Shown: piece by piece, positions 9,275 to 18,053 of the stretch
Numbering within the stretch: position 1 is the first letter of the stretch
Layout: each line of letters starts with the position of its first letter
Source of the DNA: Gracilimonas sp.
GTDB taxonomy: Bacteria; Bacteroidota; Rhodothermia; Balneolales; Balneolaceae
DNA length: 64,000 nucleotides
Reading direction: 5' to 3'
Assembly (NCBI RefSeq): GCF_017641085.1
Contig: NZ_JAEPPI010000002.1
Coordinates: 806,001-870,000 of the forward strand
Program-made: the position numbers and the translations under genes
Notes under the pieces: model-generated
What the model was told of the DNA's origin: nothing
The model's input: the letters and a program-made list of their open reading frames with translations, nothing else
Database searches by the model: none

Positions 9275-12268
9275 ATGAGAAATAGCTACTATGTAAGATT
9301 TCTGGCTGTTCTTGCTGTCACATTTTTTTGTGCGCAGGTTGCAATAGCACAGTATACAGTATCCGGTACGGTAACAGATGCCTCAACCGGAGAAGCATTG
9401 GTCGGTGTTACTATTTTTGACGCCAACACCAATACAGGTACTTCAACCAATATTAATGGTCGGTATTCTCTTGAGTTACCAACAGGCGAAACCAGCTTAC
9501 GGTTCTCATCTATTGGGTATGTAACCCAAAACCTTGATGTATCAGGATCCAATGGAGAGGAAGTAACGCTTGATGTTGAGATGCGTTCGGATGTTGCGAA
9601 TCTTGAAGAATTGGTAGTAACAGGTTTAGCAAGTTCGATCAAAAGAGAGAACCTTGCTAATGCCATTACCAAGGTAGATGCTGCAGATTTAGTTGAACGA
9701 ACACAACCTCAAACACTGGATGGAGCCTTTAAAGGGAAGATTCCGGGTGTATCCATTCGTTCACAAAGTGGTGCTCCGGGCGGTGGTATTAACGTACAGA
9801 TGCGTGGAGTAAGTACACTGGGAGCCGGTTCTTCTCAGCCACTCTACATCATTGATGGTGTGTACGTGAACAACGATGCCATTTCTAACTCCCGATATCT
9901 GACGACAGGTGCCAACAGTACCCAGGAAGATAACTCAGCTAACCGCCTTTCTGATATTAACCCGGAAGACGTGGAAAGTATCGAGGTGCTTAAAGGGCCT
10001 TCTGCTGCGGCTATTTACGGCCAGCGGGCGAATGCCGGTGTGATTATCATAACCACTAAAAAAGGACAGGCCGGAGATACTCAGGTTTCAGTTTCTCAGG
10101 ATGTTGGATTCAATAGTGCCCTTAACCTGGTTGGTGTTGCTGAATGGAATCCCGATAAAATTACGACCTATACCTCCATTTTTGGTGGTAATACTGCTGC
10201 TGAAATTGCTGCATATAATGCCGCTGCCAATGCCGGTCGTATTTATGATTATGAAGAAGAGTTATATGGAAACACAGGCTTGATCACACAAACAAATGTG
10301 GGCGTGTCAGGCGGTAACAGTGCTACCAGCTTTTACATTACAGGTACAACCCGAAGCGAAGACGGGATCATCGAAAACACCGGTTTTGACAGAAACTCCA
10401 TTCGCTTGAACCTCGATCACCGTATCAGCGAGAACCTGAGGGTAGCGAGTCGCACCAGTTATACATTCAGCGAAAACCAGCGTGGTTTCACCGGAAACCA
10501 GAACGGTACGGGTGGTTCCATTGGTTATGCACTTTCCTACACCCCAACGTATGCGCAGTTATTCCCGAACGATCAGGGCGATTATCCTAACAACCCATAT
10601 TTTAGTGATAATATGTTGTCGATCGTTAACAATGCGGTGAATGACCAAACGGTACAACGATTGATTCAGGGACTTCAGGTAAATGCTGACCTGTTTAAGA
10701 GCGGTTCAAATATTGTTTCTCTTTCCGTGGACGGTGGTGTTGACTACCTGACCTTTAAGAGTATGGTTTGGATGCCTACTTACCTTCAGAATCAGCAGAG
10801 TAATGCCAACCCCGGAGATGTGGTTCACACCATCGAAGATAATTTCAACTCCAATGTGCAGGCTGTGTTAAGCTATGCAACAACGGTATCTTCGAATATC
10901 CAGTTGAACACTCAGCTCGGTTTTTCCCGGTTCGATCAGTTCCAGGAACGTAATGTAGTTCGAGGCCAGGGTCTGGTTGCCGGACAAACCGGTATCGCAA
11001 ATGCCACTATCCAGTCGGTAATCAACCAAACAGAAGTTGAGGTTGTTGACCTTAGCTGGTTTGGACAGGAAGAGATTAACTGGGATGACAAAATCATTGC
11101 TACCGTTGGTGGTCGTTTTGACCGATCCTCATTAAATGCTGATCAGGATGAATACTACTTCTATCCGAAAGCATCGTTGGCGATTAACCTGTTAAACTTC
11201 GACATCATTGAAGGCGACTTCCTTAACCAGTTGAAGCCGCGTATAGCTTATGGCGAGACGGGTGGTCTTCCCAACTTTGGTGTAACCTACAGTTCTCTGA
11301 ACTCAGGAAACATCGGTGGGTTATTAGCCACTTCAGTTGGTGGGCGTAGTATTGACCCCAACCTGAAGCCTGAAAGTGCTCAGGAGCTTGAGTTTGGTGT
11401 TGATGTAGCCATGCTTGATAACCGAATTTCACTTGAAGCTACTTATTACAACAAAAAAGTAGCGGATCTGATTTTGGATGAGCAGGTACCAACATCTTCC
11501 GGTATTTCTGTGATTGCAACTAATGCAGCTGACCTGGTAAACAAAGGAATGGAATTTACGCTGAACCTGAACCCGGTTCGCAATCCAAACCTGAACTGGT
11601 TCTCAACAGTACTTTTCTGGAAGAATGAGTCAGAAATCACAGATCTATCTATTGATGGATATACAACCGGTGGTTTCGGAACTAGTTTGAGTAACTACCT
11701 GATTCAGGAAGGATTCTCACCATCTACTATTGTAGGTCTTCCTGCAGTTAGTGATCCTTCATTGTACACTATTTATGGTGACGGACAGCCTGATTTCGAA
11801 ATGTCATTCTCGAATGAATTCAACATTTATAAAAACTTCGATTTCAGCTTCCTGTGGCACTGGAAAAGCGGTGGAGACAATATCAACCTCTCCCAGCTGC
11901 TTACCGATGCAGGAGGTACATCTCCTGACTGGAACGACAGCGTTGAGGGATCAACCCTTCCAAAAGGAGCTGATCGTGTAATTAATGGCGGTTCCGGAGC
12001 ATATGTATATGATGCGTCTTACGTGAAACTACGTGAGATTGGATTGTACTACACCGTACCTACCGAAACGCTTACTAATATTTTTGGCAATAGCGTGAGC
12101 AACATAAAGATTGGTGCTTCAGCAAACAATGTATTGCTGTTCTCTGACTACCCAAGTTATGATCCGGAAACCTCCGTATTTGGTACTCAGGCCATCAACA
12201 ACTCTGTGGAAGTAACTCCTTATCCGACTTCCCGGCAGGTAATGTTCCACGTAAATATTGACTTTTAA
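9275..12268 (+). CDS. SusC/RagA-family TonB-dependent outer-membrane transporter
   Basis: 997 residues. A Sec signal peptide is cleaved near residue 25 (AQVAIA-Q). A carboxypeptidase-regulatory-like domain at about 28-105 (SGTVTDASTGEALVGVTI, the SusC hallmark) precedes a TonB-box-like LEELVVTG, then a plug domain with KGPSAAAIYGQRANAGVIIITTKKG. The 22-strand barrel ends with an aromatic C-terminal residue (VMFHVNIDF). It imports oligomers or peptides across the outer membrane with its SusD partner, which starts 9 bp downstream. No glycosidase, protease or sigma/anti-sigma pair adjoins, so the substrate is not predictable. Confidence 0.95.
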   Translation: MRNSYYVRFLAVLAVTFFCAQVAIAQYTVSGTVTDASTGEALVGVTIFDANTNTGTSTNINGRYSLELPTGETSLRFSSIGYVTQNLDVSGSNGEEVTLDVEMRSDVANLEELVVTGLASSIKRENLANAITKVDAADLVERTQPQTLDGAFKGKIPGVSIRSQSGAPGGGINVQMRGVSTLGAGSSQPLYIIDGVYVNNDAISNSRYLTTGANSTQEDNSANRLSDINPEDVESIEVLKGPSAAAIYGQRANAGVIIITTKKGQAGDTQVSVSQDVGFNSALNLVGVAEWNPDKITTYTSIFGGNTAAEIAAYNAAANAGRIYDYEEELYGNTGLITQTNVGVSGGNSATSFYITGTTRSEDGIIENTGFDRNSIRLNLDHRISENLRVASRTSYTFSENQRGFTGNQNGTGGSIGYALSYTPTYAQLFPNDQGDYPNNPYFSDNMLSIVNNAVNDQTVQRLIQGLQVNADLFKSGSNIVSLSVDGGVDYLTFKSMVWMPTYLQNQQSNANPGDVVHTIEDNFNSNVQAVLSYATTVSSNIQLNTQLGFSRFDQFQERNVVRGQGLVAGQTGIANATIQSVINQTEVEVVDLSWFGQEEINWDDKIIATVGGRFDRSSLNADQDEYYFYPKASLAINLLNFDIIEGDFLNQLKPRIAYGETGGLPNFGVTYSSLNSGNIGGLLATSVGGRSIDPNLKPESAQELEFGVDVAMLDNRISLEATYYNKKVADLILDEQVPTSSGISVIATNAADLVNKGMEFTLNLNPVRNPNLNWFSTVLFWKNESEITDLSIDGYTTGGFGTSLSNYLIQEGFSPSTIVGLPAVSDPSLYTIYGDGQPDFEMSFSNEFNIYKNFDFSFLWHWKSGGDNINLSQLLTDAGGTSPDWNDSVEGSTLPKGADRVINGGSGAYVYDASYVKLREIGLYYTVPTETLTNIFGNSVSNIKIGASANNVLLFSDYPSYDPETSVFGTQAINNSVEVTPYPTSRQVMFHVNIDF

Positions 12269-12277
12269 TTTATAGGA

Positions 12278-13630
12278 ATGAACACAATGAAATATTTAAA
12301 CAAACTATTGTTAATCGTACTGCTTTCAGCAGGGATTTCGGCCTGTGATTTCCTGGACCCGAATGAAATAAGCGACCCTAATAATCCATCAATTGAAGGG
12401 GTATTGTCTGATGCTTCCAAAGCACAGCTTCAAAACCTTGTAACCGGATTAACAGAACGCCACCGGGCAACCACCGGAGCGAACAACATCATGAGTACCT
12501 TTGGGCGCGAAATTTATCCGCTCTTTGCCTCAGATCCCCGATTTGTTAATCAGTGGGTAGGCGTAGGTGCTGATGCTAACGCAGAAGAAGATCCAACGTT
12601 CTTTGGCTCAGGCGGAACATACACGACTCCGTATCAGGCTATAAGACAGGGTAATGTTCTGATTCAGTCTGCCAATAATTCCAATGCGATTTCCGATCAG
12701 GAGCGCAACGGGTATTTAGGCGTGGCCAAAACGCTGCAGGCGTACAGTTACCTGATTCCCCTCAATGTTCAATACACCAACGGTATACGGATTGATGTAG
12801 ACAATGTGGGTGACTTAGGTCCTTTCCTGGATTATGACGCAGCTCTGCAGGAAATCAGAAATCTTCTGGATGAAGCTCAAACCGATCTGAATGCAGCAGG
12901 CTCAAGTTTTGCCTTTGTACTGACGGATGGTTTTGATGAATTTAGCACACCGGCTGAATTTGTTAACCTTAACCGGGCTATCGCAGCACGAGCTGCAATT
13001 TATGCTGAAGACTGGGATGCAGCAGTAACGGCTGTTGAAGATGCTGCTCCTTTCTTTGAGTTAGCTACAGGTGCAGATGTAATGAATAAAGGCGGGTACC
13101 ATGTTTATGGTGATCCACCTGATATTTTCAACCCATTCTATTACGTGCCGAACACAACTTCTGTTCAGTTGCCAATGGCACATCCTTCACTGGTTGATAG
13201 TGCAGAAGCAGGTGATATGCGTATCGACAACAAAATCTTTGTCAGGAATGATACCTTAACCCTTCAGGGTTTGGGGTCACCTTACCAGGATAATCGTTTT
13301 TCAGGAACCGGAGATTCATTCCCGTTCTTTAGAAATGAGGAGCTGATTCTGATTTACGCAGAAGCACTAGCACAGCGAAACCAGGGAACCGACTTAGTTG
13401 ATGCCGTTGACGCTATCAACGTAGTTCGAAACACCTGGGGACTGGGTGACTACTTAAGTGCCAACCAGTCTGATATCATCGATCAAATTCTGTTTGAGCG
13501 ACGATACTCACTGTGGTTTGAAGGCGGCCATCGCTGGATAGATGCCAGAAGATATGATCGTCTGGATGATCTGCCATTGGATGGAGGTCAGATTTACGAA
13601 TACATAGCACGGCCACAATCTGAACTTTAA
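12278..13630 (+). CDS. SusD/RagB-family nutrient-binding lipoprotein
   Basis: 450 residues with a lipoprotein signal ending in SAGISAC (Cys 23, or 20 if translation starts at the ATG at 12287, which has AGGA nine bases upstream). The C-terminal part has the SusD signature: RNEELILIYAEALAQRN, then ILFERRYSLWFEGGHRWIDARR. SusD proteins form the lid over the SusC barrel at the cell surface. It sits 9 bp after susC in a two-gene operon closed by the terminator at 13659-13690. Confidence 0.95.
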   Translation: MNTMKYLNKLLLIVLLSAGISACDFLDPNEISDPNNPSIEGVLSDASKAQLQNLVTGLTERHRATTGANNIMSTFGREIYPLFASDPRFVNQWVGVGADANAEEDPTFFGSGGTYTTPYQAIRQGNVLIQSANNSNAISDQERNGYLGVAKTLQAYSYLIPLNVQYTNGIRIDVDNVGDLGPFLDYDAALQEIRNLLDEAQTDLNAAGSSFAFVLTDGFDEFSTPAEFVNLNRAIAARAAIYAEDWDAAVTAVEDAAPFFELATGADVMNKGGYHVYGDPPDIFNPFYYVPNTTSVQLPMAHPSLVDSAEAGDMRIDNKIFVRNDTLTLQGLGSPYQDNRFSGTGDSFPFFRNEELILIYAEALAQRNQGTDLVDAVDAINVVRNTWGLGDYLSANQSDIIDQILFERRYSLWFEGGHRWIDARRYDRLDDLPLDGGQIYEYIARPQSEL

Positions 13631-13658
13631 GTTCAAATGTGGTTGATTTAAGGCTTAA

Positions 13659-13690
13659 AGAGCCCTCAAAAATTTGAGGGCTCTTTTTTT
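13659..13690 (+). terminator. Strong intrinsic terminator after susD
   Basis: A 12-bp stem AGAGCCCTCAAA (13659-13670) / TTTGAGGGCTCT (13673-13684) is followed by a T-run. It closes the susCD operon and separates it from the next gene. Confidence 0.92.
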
Positions 13691-13702
13691 ATGTATAAAC
13701 TT

Positions 13703-13710
13703 TATCTTTG
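13703..13710 (+). promoter_or_regulatory. Bacteroidetes-type -7 box (TATCTTTG) just before lhgO
   Basis: TATCTTTG matches the Bacteroidetes housekeeping -7 consensus TAnnTTTG exactly and ends only 5 bases before the ATG at 13716, which would place the transcript start at or next to the start codon. The -33 TTTG element is not at the expected distance, so this is tentative. Confidence 0.4.
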
Positions 13711-13715
13711 GCTCT

Positions 13716-14939
13716 ATGATGTACGATTTTACTATTGTTGGAGCCGGAATTGTAGGGCTCTCCACGGCTTATAAATTATCCCTCAAATATCCTGAAGCAC
13801 GTATTCTCGTTTTAGAGAAAGAGAATAAAGTGGCGGCTCACCAAACAGGAAAAAACTCCGGGGTTATTCATTCGGGTATCTACTACAAGCCCGGCAGTTA
13901 TAAAGCTAAGAACTGCGTGGATGGTCGTCATCAGCTGGTTGACTTCTGCAAAAAGCATGGCGTGGCCATAGAAATATGCGGCAAGGTAATTGTTGCTGCT
14001 GATGAGAGTGAAGTACCCAAACTTAAAGAGATTTATGAGCGCGGACTTCAAAATGAAATCGAAGGCATCGAGCTTATTGATGCTGACCGGCTGAACGAGC
14101 TGGAGCCCTATGTGCAGGGAGTAGCAGCTATCCATGTGCCGTGCTCCGGTATTGTAGATTACGCAGGCATGTGCCGCAAGCTGATGGGGCTTTTGGAAGA
14201 GGGAAATGGCAAAGTCAGGTTTAACAGTGCTGTTTCGAATATTTCGAATAAAGGGGATGAAGTTATAATCGAAGCCGGCGGCGATAAAATCAGCACCCGG
14301 TTCTTAATCAATTGTGCAGGGTTATATTCTGATCACGTGGCTCGCTTTGCAGGCGTTCATTCCCCGGTAAAAATTGTTCCGTTTAAGGGAGAGTATTACG
14401 AGCTCAAACCCGAAGCCGAATATCTTGTAAATGATTTGATTTACCCGCTGCCCAACCCTGAGTTTCCGTTTTTGGGGGTGCACTTTACGCGAATGGCTCT
14501 TGGTGGAATTGAATGCGGACCCAACGCAGTGTTTGCCTTCAAGAGAGAAGGGTATAAAAAGCTTTCCTTCAATCTGAAGGAAACAACTGAAACCTTCAAC
14601 TTCCCCGGCTTCTGGAAAATGGCTAAAGAACACTGGCGAATGGGTTTGGATGAGTATAAGCGCTCCTTCTCCAAAAAAGCCTTTGTAAAAGGACTGCAAA
14701 AATTAATCCCGGACGTACGGGAAGAACACCTTAAAGTATCCCCGGCAGGAATCCGGGCTATGGCACTTCAACCGAACGGAGAAATCCTGGACGACTTCTA
14801 CTTTGAAGTGGTTGATCGCCAAATCCATGTGCTTAATGCTCCGAGTCCGGCCGCTACAGCCGGCCTTGCTATAGGTGATGAAATCGTGAAAAGGGTGGAA
14901 GCTAATTTTAAACCTCAGCCTAAGTTATTTGTTTCCTGA
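13716..14939 (+). CDS. lhgO: L-2-hydroxyglutarate oxidase
   Basis: FAD-dependent oxidase of the DAO fold, about 407 residues, that oxidises L-2-hydroxyglutarate to 2-oxoglutarate and passes electrons to the quinone pool in characterised homologues. It has the dinucleotide-binding start YDFTIVGAGIVGLSTAY and the LhgO signature HQTGKNSGVIHSGIYYKPGS, with PCSGIVDYAGMCRKL and APSPAATAGLAIGDEI near the C-terminus. The frame also opens at 13674, but that lies inside the susD terminator; I use the ATG at 13716 (a second ATG follows directly). The next gene is a D-2-hydroxyacid dehydrogenase, which supports a metabolite-repair role. Confidence 0.92.
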   Translation: MMYDFTIVGAGIVGLSTAYKLSLKYPEARILVLEKENKVAAHQTGKNSGVIHSGIYYKPGSYKAKNCVDGRHQLVDFCKKHGVAIEICGKVIVAADESEVPKLKEIYERGLQNEIEGIELIDADRLNELEPYVQGVAAIHVPCSGIVDYAGMCRKLMGLLEEGNGKVRFNSAVSNISNKGDEVIIEAGGDKISTRFLINCAGLYSDHVARFAGVHSPVKIVPFKGEYYELKPEAEYLVNDLIYPLPNPEFPFLGVHFTRMALGGIECGPNAVFAFKREGYKKLSFNLKETTETFNFPGFWKMAKEHWRMGLDEYKRSFSKKAFVKGLQKLIPDVREEHLKVSPAGIRAMALQPNGEILDDFYFEVVDRQIHVLNAPSPAATAGLAIGDEIVKRVEANFKPQPKLFVS

Positions 14940-15056
14940 TTAGATTTGCTATGAATTTACTGATAGGTTTCGACATGCAGAAGTTTATGATTTAGTGTTT
15001 GCTTAAATCACAAAAGTTTACTGAACTTAGTATTGATATTATCCTGAATTAACCTC

Positions 15057-15090
15057 AAACTTCTGCCCTAACAAAGCAGGAGTTTTTTTG
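15057..15090 (+). promoter_or_regulatory. Terminator-like hairpin that contains the SD and abuts a TTG start
   Basis: AAACTTCTGC (15057-15066) pairs with GCAGGAGTTT (15076-15085), ten pairs with one G-U, over a nine-base loop, and a T-run leads straight into the TTG start at 15088. The 3' arm holds the Shine-Dalgarno sequence AGGAG. It looks like an intrinsic terminator for lhgO and, if read through, would mask the ribosome site of the next gene. Confidence 0.6.
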
Positions 15091-17934
15091 ATTCAACGCG
15101 ACAACCTTACCCGCCAGCTGTATGCACAGGATGCTTCCATGTATCAGGAATTTCCGGAAGGAGTTTCTTTTCCCAAATCCGGCGAGGATATCCGGCGACT
15201 GGTAATAAAAGCCAACGAAGATAAGTTCACTATTACAGCCAGAAGTGCGGGAACCAGCCTGGCCGGGCAGACTACCGGTGGCGGTGTCATCATGGACGTA
15301 TCTCGCTATATGAATCAAATTCTTACGCTTGATGGCGAGCAACATATAGCGCATGTACAGCCGGGTGTTATCCGCGATACGCTGAACCGGGAAGCGGCAA
15401 AACATCAGCTTCTTTTCGGGCCCGACACAGCTACGACCAACCGCTGCATGATTGGCGGGATGATTGGAAACAACTCCTCGGGTTCCTATTCCATCAAGTA
15501 CAAAACAACGCGCGAGCATACTCTTGAAATTGAAGCCGTGCTGAGTGATGGATCAACGGCTATTTTTAAACCGCTGACATCCGAAGAGCTCGAAGGGAAA
15601 AAGAAACTCGATAACTTAGAAGGGCATATTTACCGTTCTATGCTCAGGCTGATAGAGCGAAACCGTGAGCTGATTCAGAACAGTTATCCCCATCCGGAAA
15701 TCATTCGCCGAAACACCGGTTACGCTCTGGATAAACTCTGTGAGATGCAGCCGTTTGATCCCAACGGTAGAAAATTCAACCTCTGTGAATTGCTTTGTGG
15801 AAGTGAGGGGACGCTGGCTATGACCGTTTCAGCCAGGCTGAACCTGAGTACATTGGATCAGCACAAACTGGTGGTCGTTCCACAGTTCGAAACGCTGGAA
15901 GAGGCGATGCGTGCGGCCGTTGAGATTGTAAATTTTGATCCGGCAGCTGTCGAACTGGTAGATCATATCATTTTGAATGCCACCAAAGGCAATATAGAAC
16001 AGCGCAAGAACAGGTTCTTTTTGGAGGGTGAACCCAACTATATCCTTATCACTCAGTTTGAAGGTAATGACCCTGAGGAACTCCAAAAGCGGGCTGAGCA
16101 AGTTTCGGCTAAGCTGAGTGAAAAGTCTTTGGGATATGCCTACCCAATCATCCCGGAAGAAGATAAAATGAAAAGAGTATGGGAGTTGAGAAGAGCCGGT
16201 CTTGGGTTGTTGATGGGCCTCGGATCAGATGGACGTTCTCCGTCATTTTGTGAAGACACCGCCGTTCGTGTTCAGGATTTGCCGGAATACATAAAGGAAT
16301 TTCGGGCCATTTTAGATAAGCACAACACAAAGTGCGTGTTTTATGCGCATGCTTCGGTTGGAGAATTACATTTACGCCCCCAAATTGATATCACTACCGA
16401 AACCGGGCTGAATACCATGAAAACCATGGCTGATGAAATAGCCGACCTGGTGAAGAAATACAATGGTTCTTTATCTGGAGAACATGGAGACGGACGGGTG
16501 AGAGCTCCGTATATCGAAAAGATTTTGGGCAGAGAAATGCTGCCGGTTCTCAGGCAGGTAAAAGAAATCTGGGACCCGGAGTATATTTTTAATCCCGGGA
16601 AAATCGTAAAGCCCAAACCTATTGATCAGGATTTACGTTTCTCACCTTCCTACCAAAAACCCGAGCCGGAAACGGTACTTTCCTGGCGTAAGGAAGGCGA
16701 TTTTGGTAGTGCCATGGAGCTTTGCAATGGAGCCGGTGTATGCCGCAAGCTGGCTGAAAGTGGCGGAACGATGTGTCCTTCCTATCAGGCTACCAAAGAC
16801 GAAAAAGATTCAACCCGGGGAAGGGCAAATGTATTTCGTCAGGTGTTTGCGGGAGAAAATCCTGCGGGATATGCATCCGAGGAACTGAAGGAAGCTCTGG
16901 ATTTATGCCTGAGCTGTAAAGCCTGCAAAAGTGAGTGCCCTGCCAATGTGGATATGGCTAAGATGAAAGCGGAGTTTATGAACGGCTGGCATCAAAAAAA
17001 TGGCTCAACATTGAAAGAGCGCTTCTTTGCGGATGCTTCCAAGGTTTTTCCACTGGCTTCTATCACCCCAAAAATTGCCAACAAAGTGGCGGGTTCAGCA
17101 ATAGGTAAAAAAGTATTGGAAGGAGTATTCGGGATTGATTCCCGGCGTGATCTTCCCCAATTCGCCGATCAAACGTTTCGGGGGTGGTTTAAAAAGCATC
17201 GCCGGAATGGAGCAGTGAAAAGTGACGAGAAAGTAGTGCTGTTTGTGGATGTATTCACAAATTACAATGATCCTGAAATTGGTAAGTCAGCGGTAAGCGT
17301 TTTGGAGCATATGGGATATGAGGTGCTCATCCCGAAAGCAATGGAAACCGGTCGACCTCAGCTATCCAAAGGATTTCTTGATGAGGCTAAGAATATTTGC
17401 GGGAAAGTACTGGAAGAGTTTACAGAATATGTGGAAGCCGGCATACCGGTGGTAGGACTGGAGCCATCGGAAATATTGACTGTCCGGGATGAATTCCTGG
17501 AGCTATGTTCGGATGAACAACTACCCCTGGCCGAAAAGCTGGCCGGTCAAACCTATCTTTTCGAGGAGTTTGTAGCCCGGAATAAGTCACGATTGTCGCC
17601 AAAAGCCCAGAACCAAACCGTCACCCTTCACGGTCATTGCCACGCCAAAGCACTTGTTGGGAACGACCCAACCATTGAGGCCCTATCGGCAGCGGGATAT
17701 ACCGTGGATGTTCTGGAGACAGGTTGCTGCGGAATGGCCGGCAGTTTTGGGTATGAAAAAGAGCATTATGAAGTATCTCAGGAAATTGGTGGGTTGGCTC
17801 TATTCCCGACTCTGCAAAAGCAAAAAGATCCTTTAGTTTGTGCCCCGGGCTTCTCTTGCCGTCATCAAATTAAAGACGGGGTGAATATTAAATCTTACCA
17901 TCCGGCGGAACTTATCCATCGTAGCTTGTCTTAA
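15088..17934 (+). CDS. FAD-linked oxidase / Fe-S protein fusion, probable D-2-hydroxyglutarate dehydrogenase (YdiJ/GlcD-GlcF type)
   Basis: 948 residues joining a GlcD-like and a GlcF-like part. An FAD_binding_4 domain (about 20-230; ARSAGTSLAGQTTGGG and GGMIGNNSSGSYSIKYKTTREH) is followed by an FAD-oxidase C-terminal domain (to about 510; GEHGDGRVRAPYIEKILG). A Cys-rich ferredoxin-like segment (CNGAGVCRK, CPSYQATKDEKDSTRGRA, CLSCKACKSECP) and CCG domains (HGHCHAKAL, ETGCCGMAGSFGYEKEHY) complete it. E. coli YdiJ has this architecture and oxidises D-2-hydroxyglutarate; D-lactate is the alternative substrate. The TTG is the only possible start after the in-frame stop at 15034, and it has AGGAG upstream. 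The DASMYQEFPEGVSFPKS block conserved in the family lies just after it. Confidence 0.9.
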   Translation: MIQRDNLTRQLYAQDASMYQEFPEGVSFPKSGEDIRRLVIKANEDKFTITARSAGTSLAGQTTGGGVIMDVSRYMNQILTLDGEQHIAHVQPGVIRDTLNREAAKHQLLFGPDTATTNRCMIGGMIGNNSSGSYSIKYKTTREHTLEIEAVLSDGSTAIFKPLTSEELEGKKKLDNLEGHIYRSMLRLIERNRELIQNSYPHPEIIRRNTGYALDKLCEMQPFDPNGRKFNLCELLCGSEGTLAMTVSARLNLSTLDQHKLVVVPQFETLEEAMRAAVEIVNFDPAAVELVDHIILNATKGNIEQRKNRFFLEGEPNYILITQFEGNDPEELQKRAEQVSAKLSEKSLGYAYPIIPEEDKMKRVWELRRAGLGLLMGLGSDGRSPSFCEDTAVRVQDLPEYIKEFRAILDKHNTKCVFYAHASVGELHLRPQIDITTETGLNTMKTMADEIADLVKKYNGSLSGEHGDGRVRAPYIEKILGREMLPVLRQVKEIWDPEYIFNPGKIVKPKPIDQDLRFSPSYQKPEPETVLSWRKEGDFGSAMELCNGAGVCRKLAESGGTMCPSYQATKDEKDSTRGRANVFRQVFAGENPAGYASEELKEALDLCLSCKACKSECPANVDMAKMKAEFMNGWHQKNGSTLKERFFADASKVFPLASITPKIANKVAGSAIGKKVLEGVFGIDSRRDLPQFADQTFRGWFKKHRRNGAVKSDEKVVLFVDVFTNYNDPEIGKSAVSVLEHMGYEVLIPKAMETGRPQLSKGFLDEAKNICGKVLEEFTEYVEAGIPVVGLEPSEILTVRDEFLELCSDEQLPLAEKLAGQTYLFEEFVARNKSRLSPKAQNQTVTLHGHCHAKALVGNDPTIEALSAAGYTVDVLETGCCGMAGSFGYEKEHYEVSQEIGGLALFPTLQKQKDPLVCAPGFSCRHQIKDGVNIKSYHPAELIHRSLS

Positions 17935-17995
17935 AGAGATATGAGTTGTTCGTTTTTTGCGGCTAATTAAAAAGTTAGTCTTGACAAATTAATGG

Positions 17996-18021
17996 TTTGA
18001 TATTAAACGAATTTTTATAAT
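17996..18021 (+). promoter_or_regulatory. Possible promoter of the cytochrome c gene
   Basis: TTTG at 17996-17999 and TATAAT at 18016-18021 lie 16 bases apart, resembling a -33/-10 pair, about 33 bases before the ATG at 18054. Spacing is shorter than the Bacteroidetes norm, so confidence is low. Confidence 0.3.
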
Positions 18022-18053
18022 CTTAGTTCACAAACCCAATTTGAGAGGTGTTT

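Noticed and set aside
13674-13715. Upstream start giving LhgO a 14-residue hydrophobic extension
   Set aside because: The start lies inside the susD terminator stem; the family N-terminus begins at the ATG at 13716.
17981-18021. TTGACA and TATAAT as a sigma-70 promoter for the cytochrome gene
   Set aside because: The two hexamers are 29 bases apart, too far for a working pair; I list a closer, weaker alternative instead.
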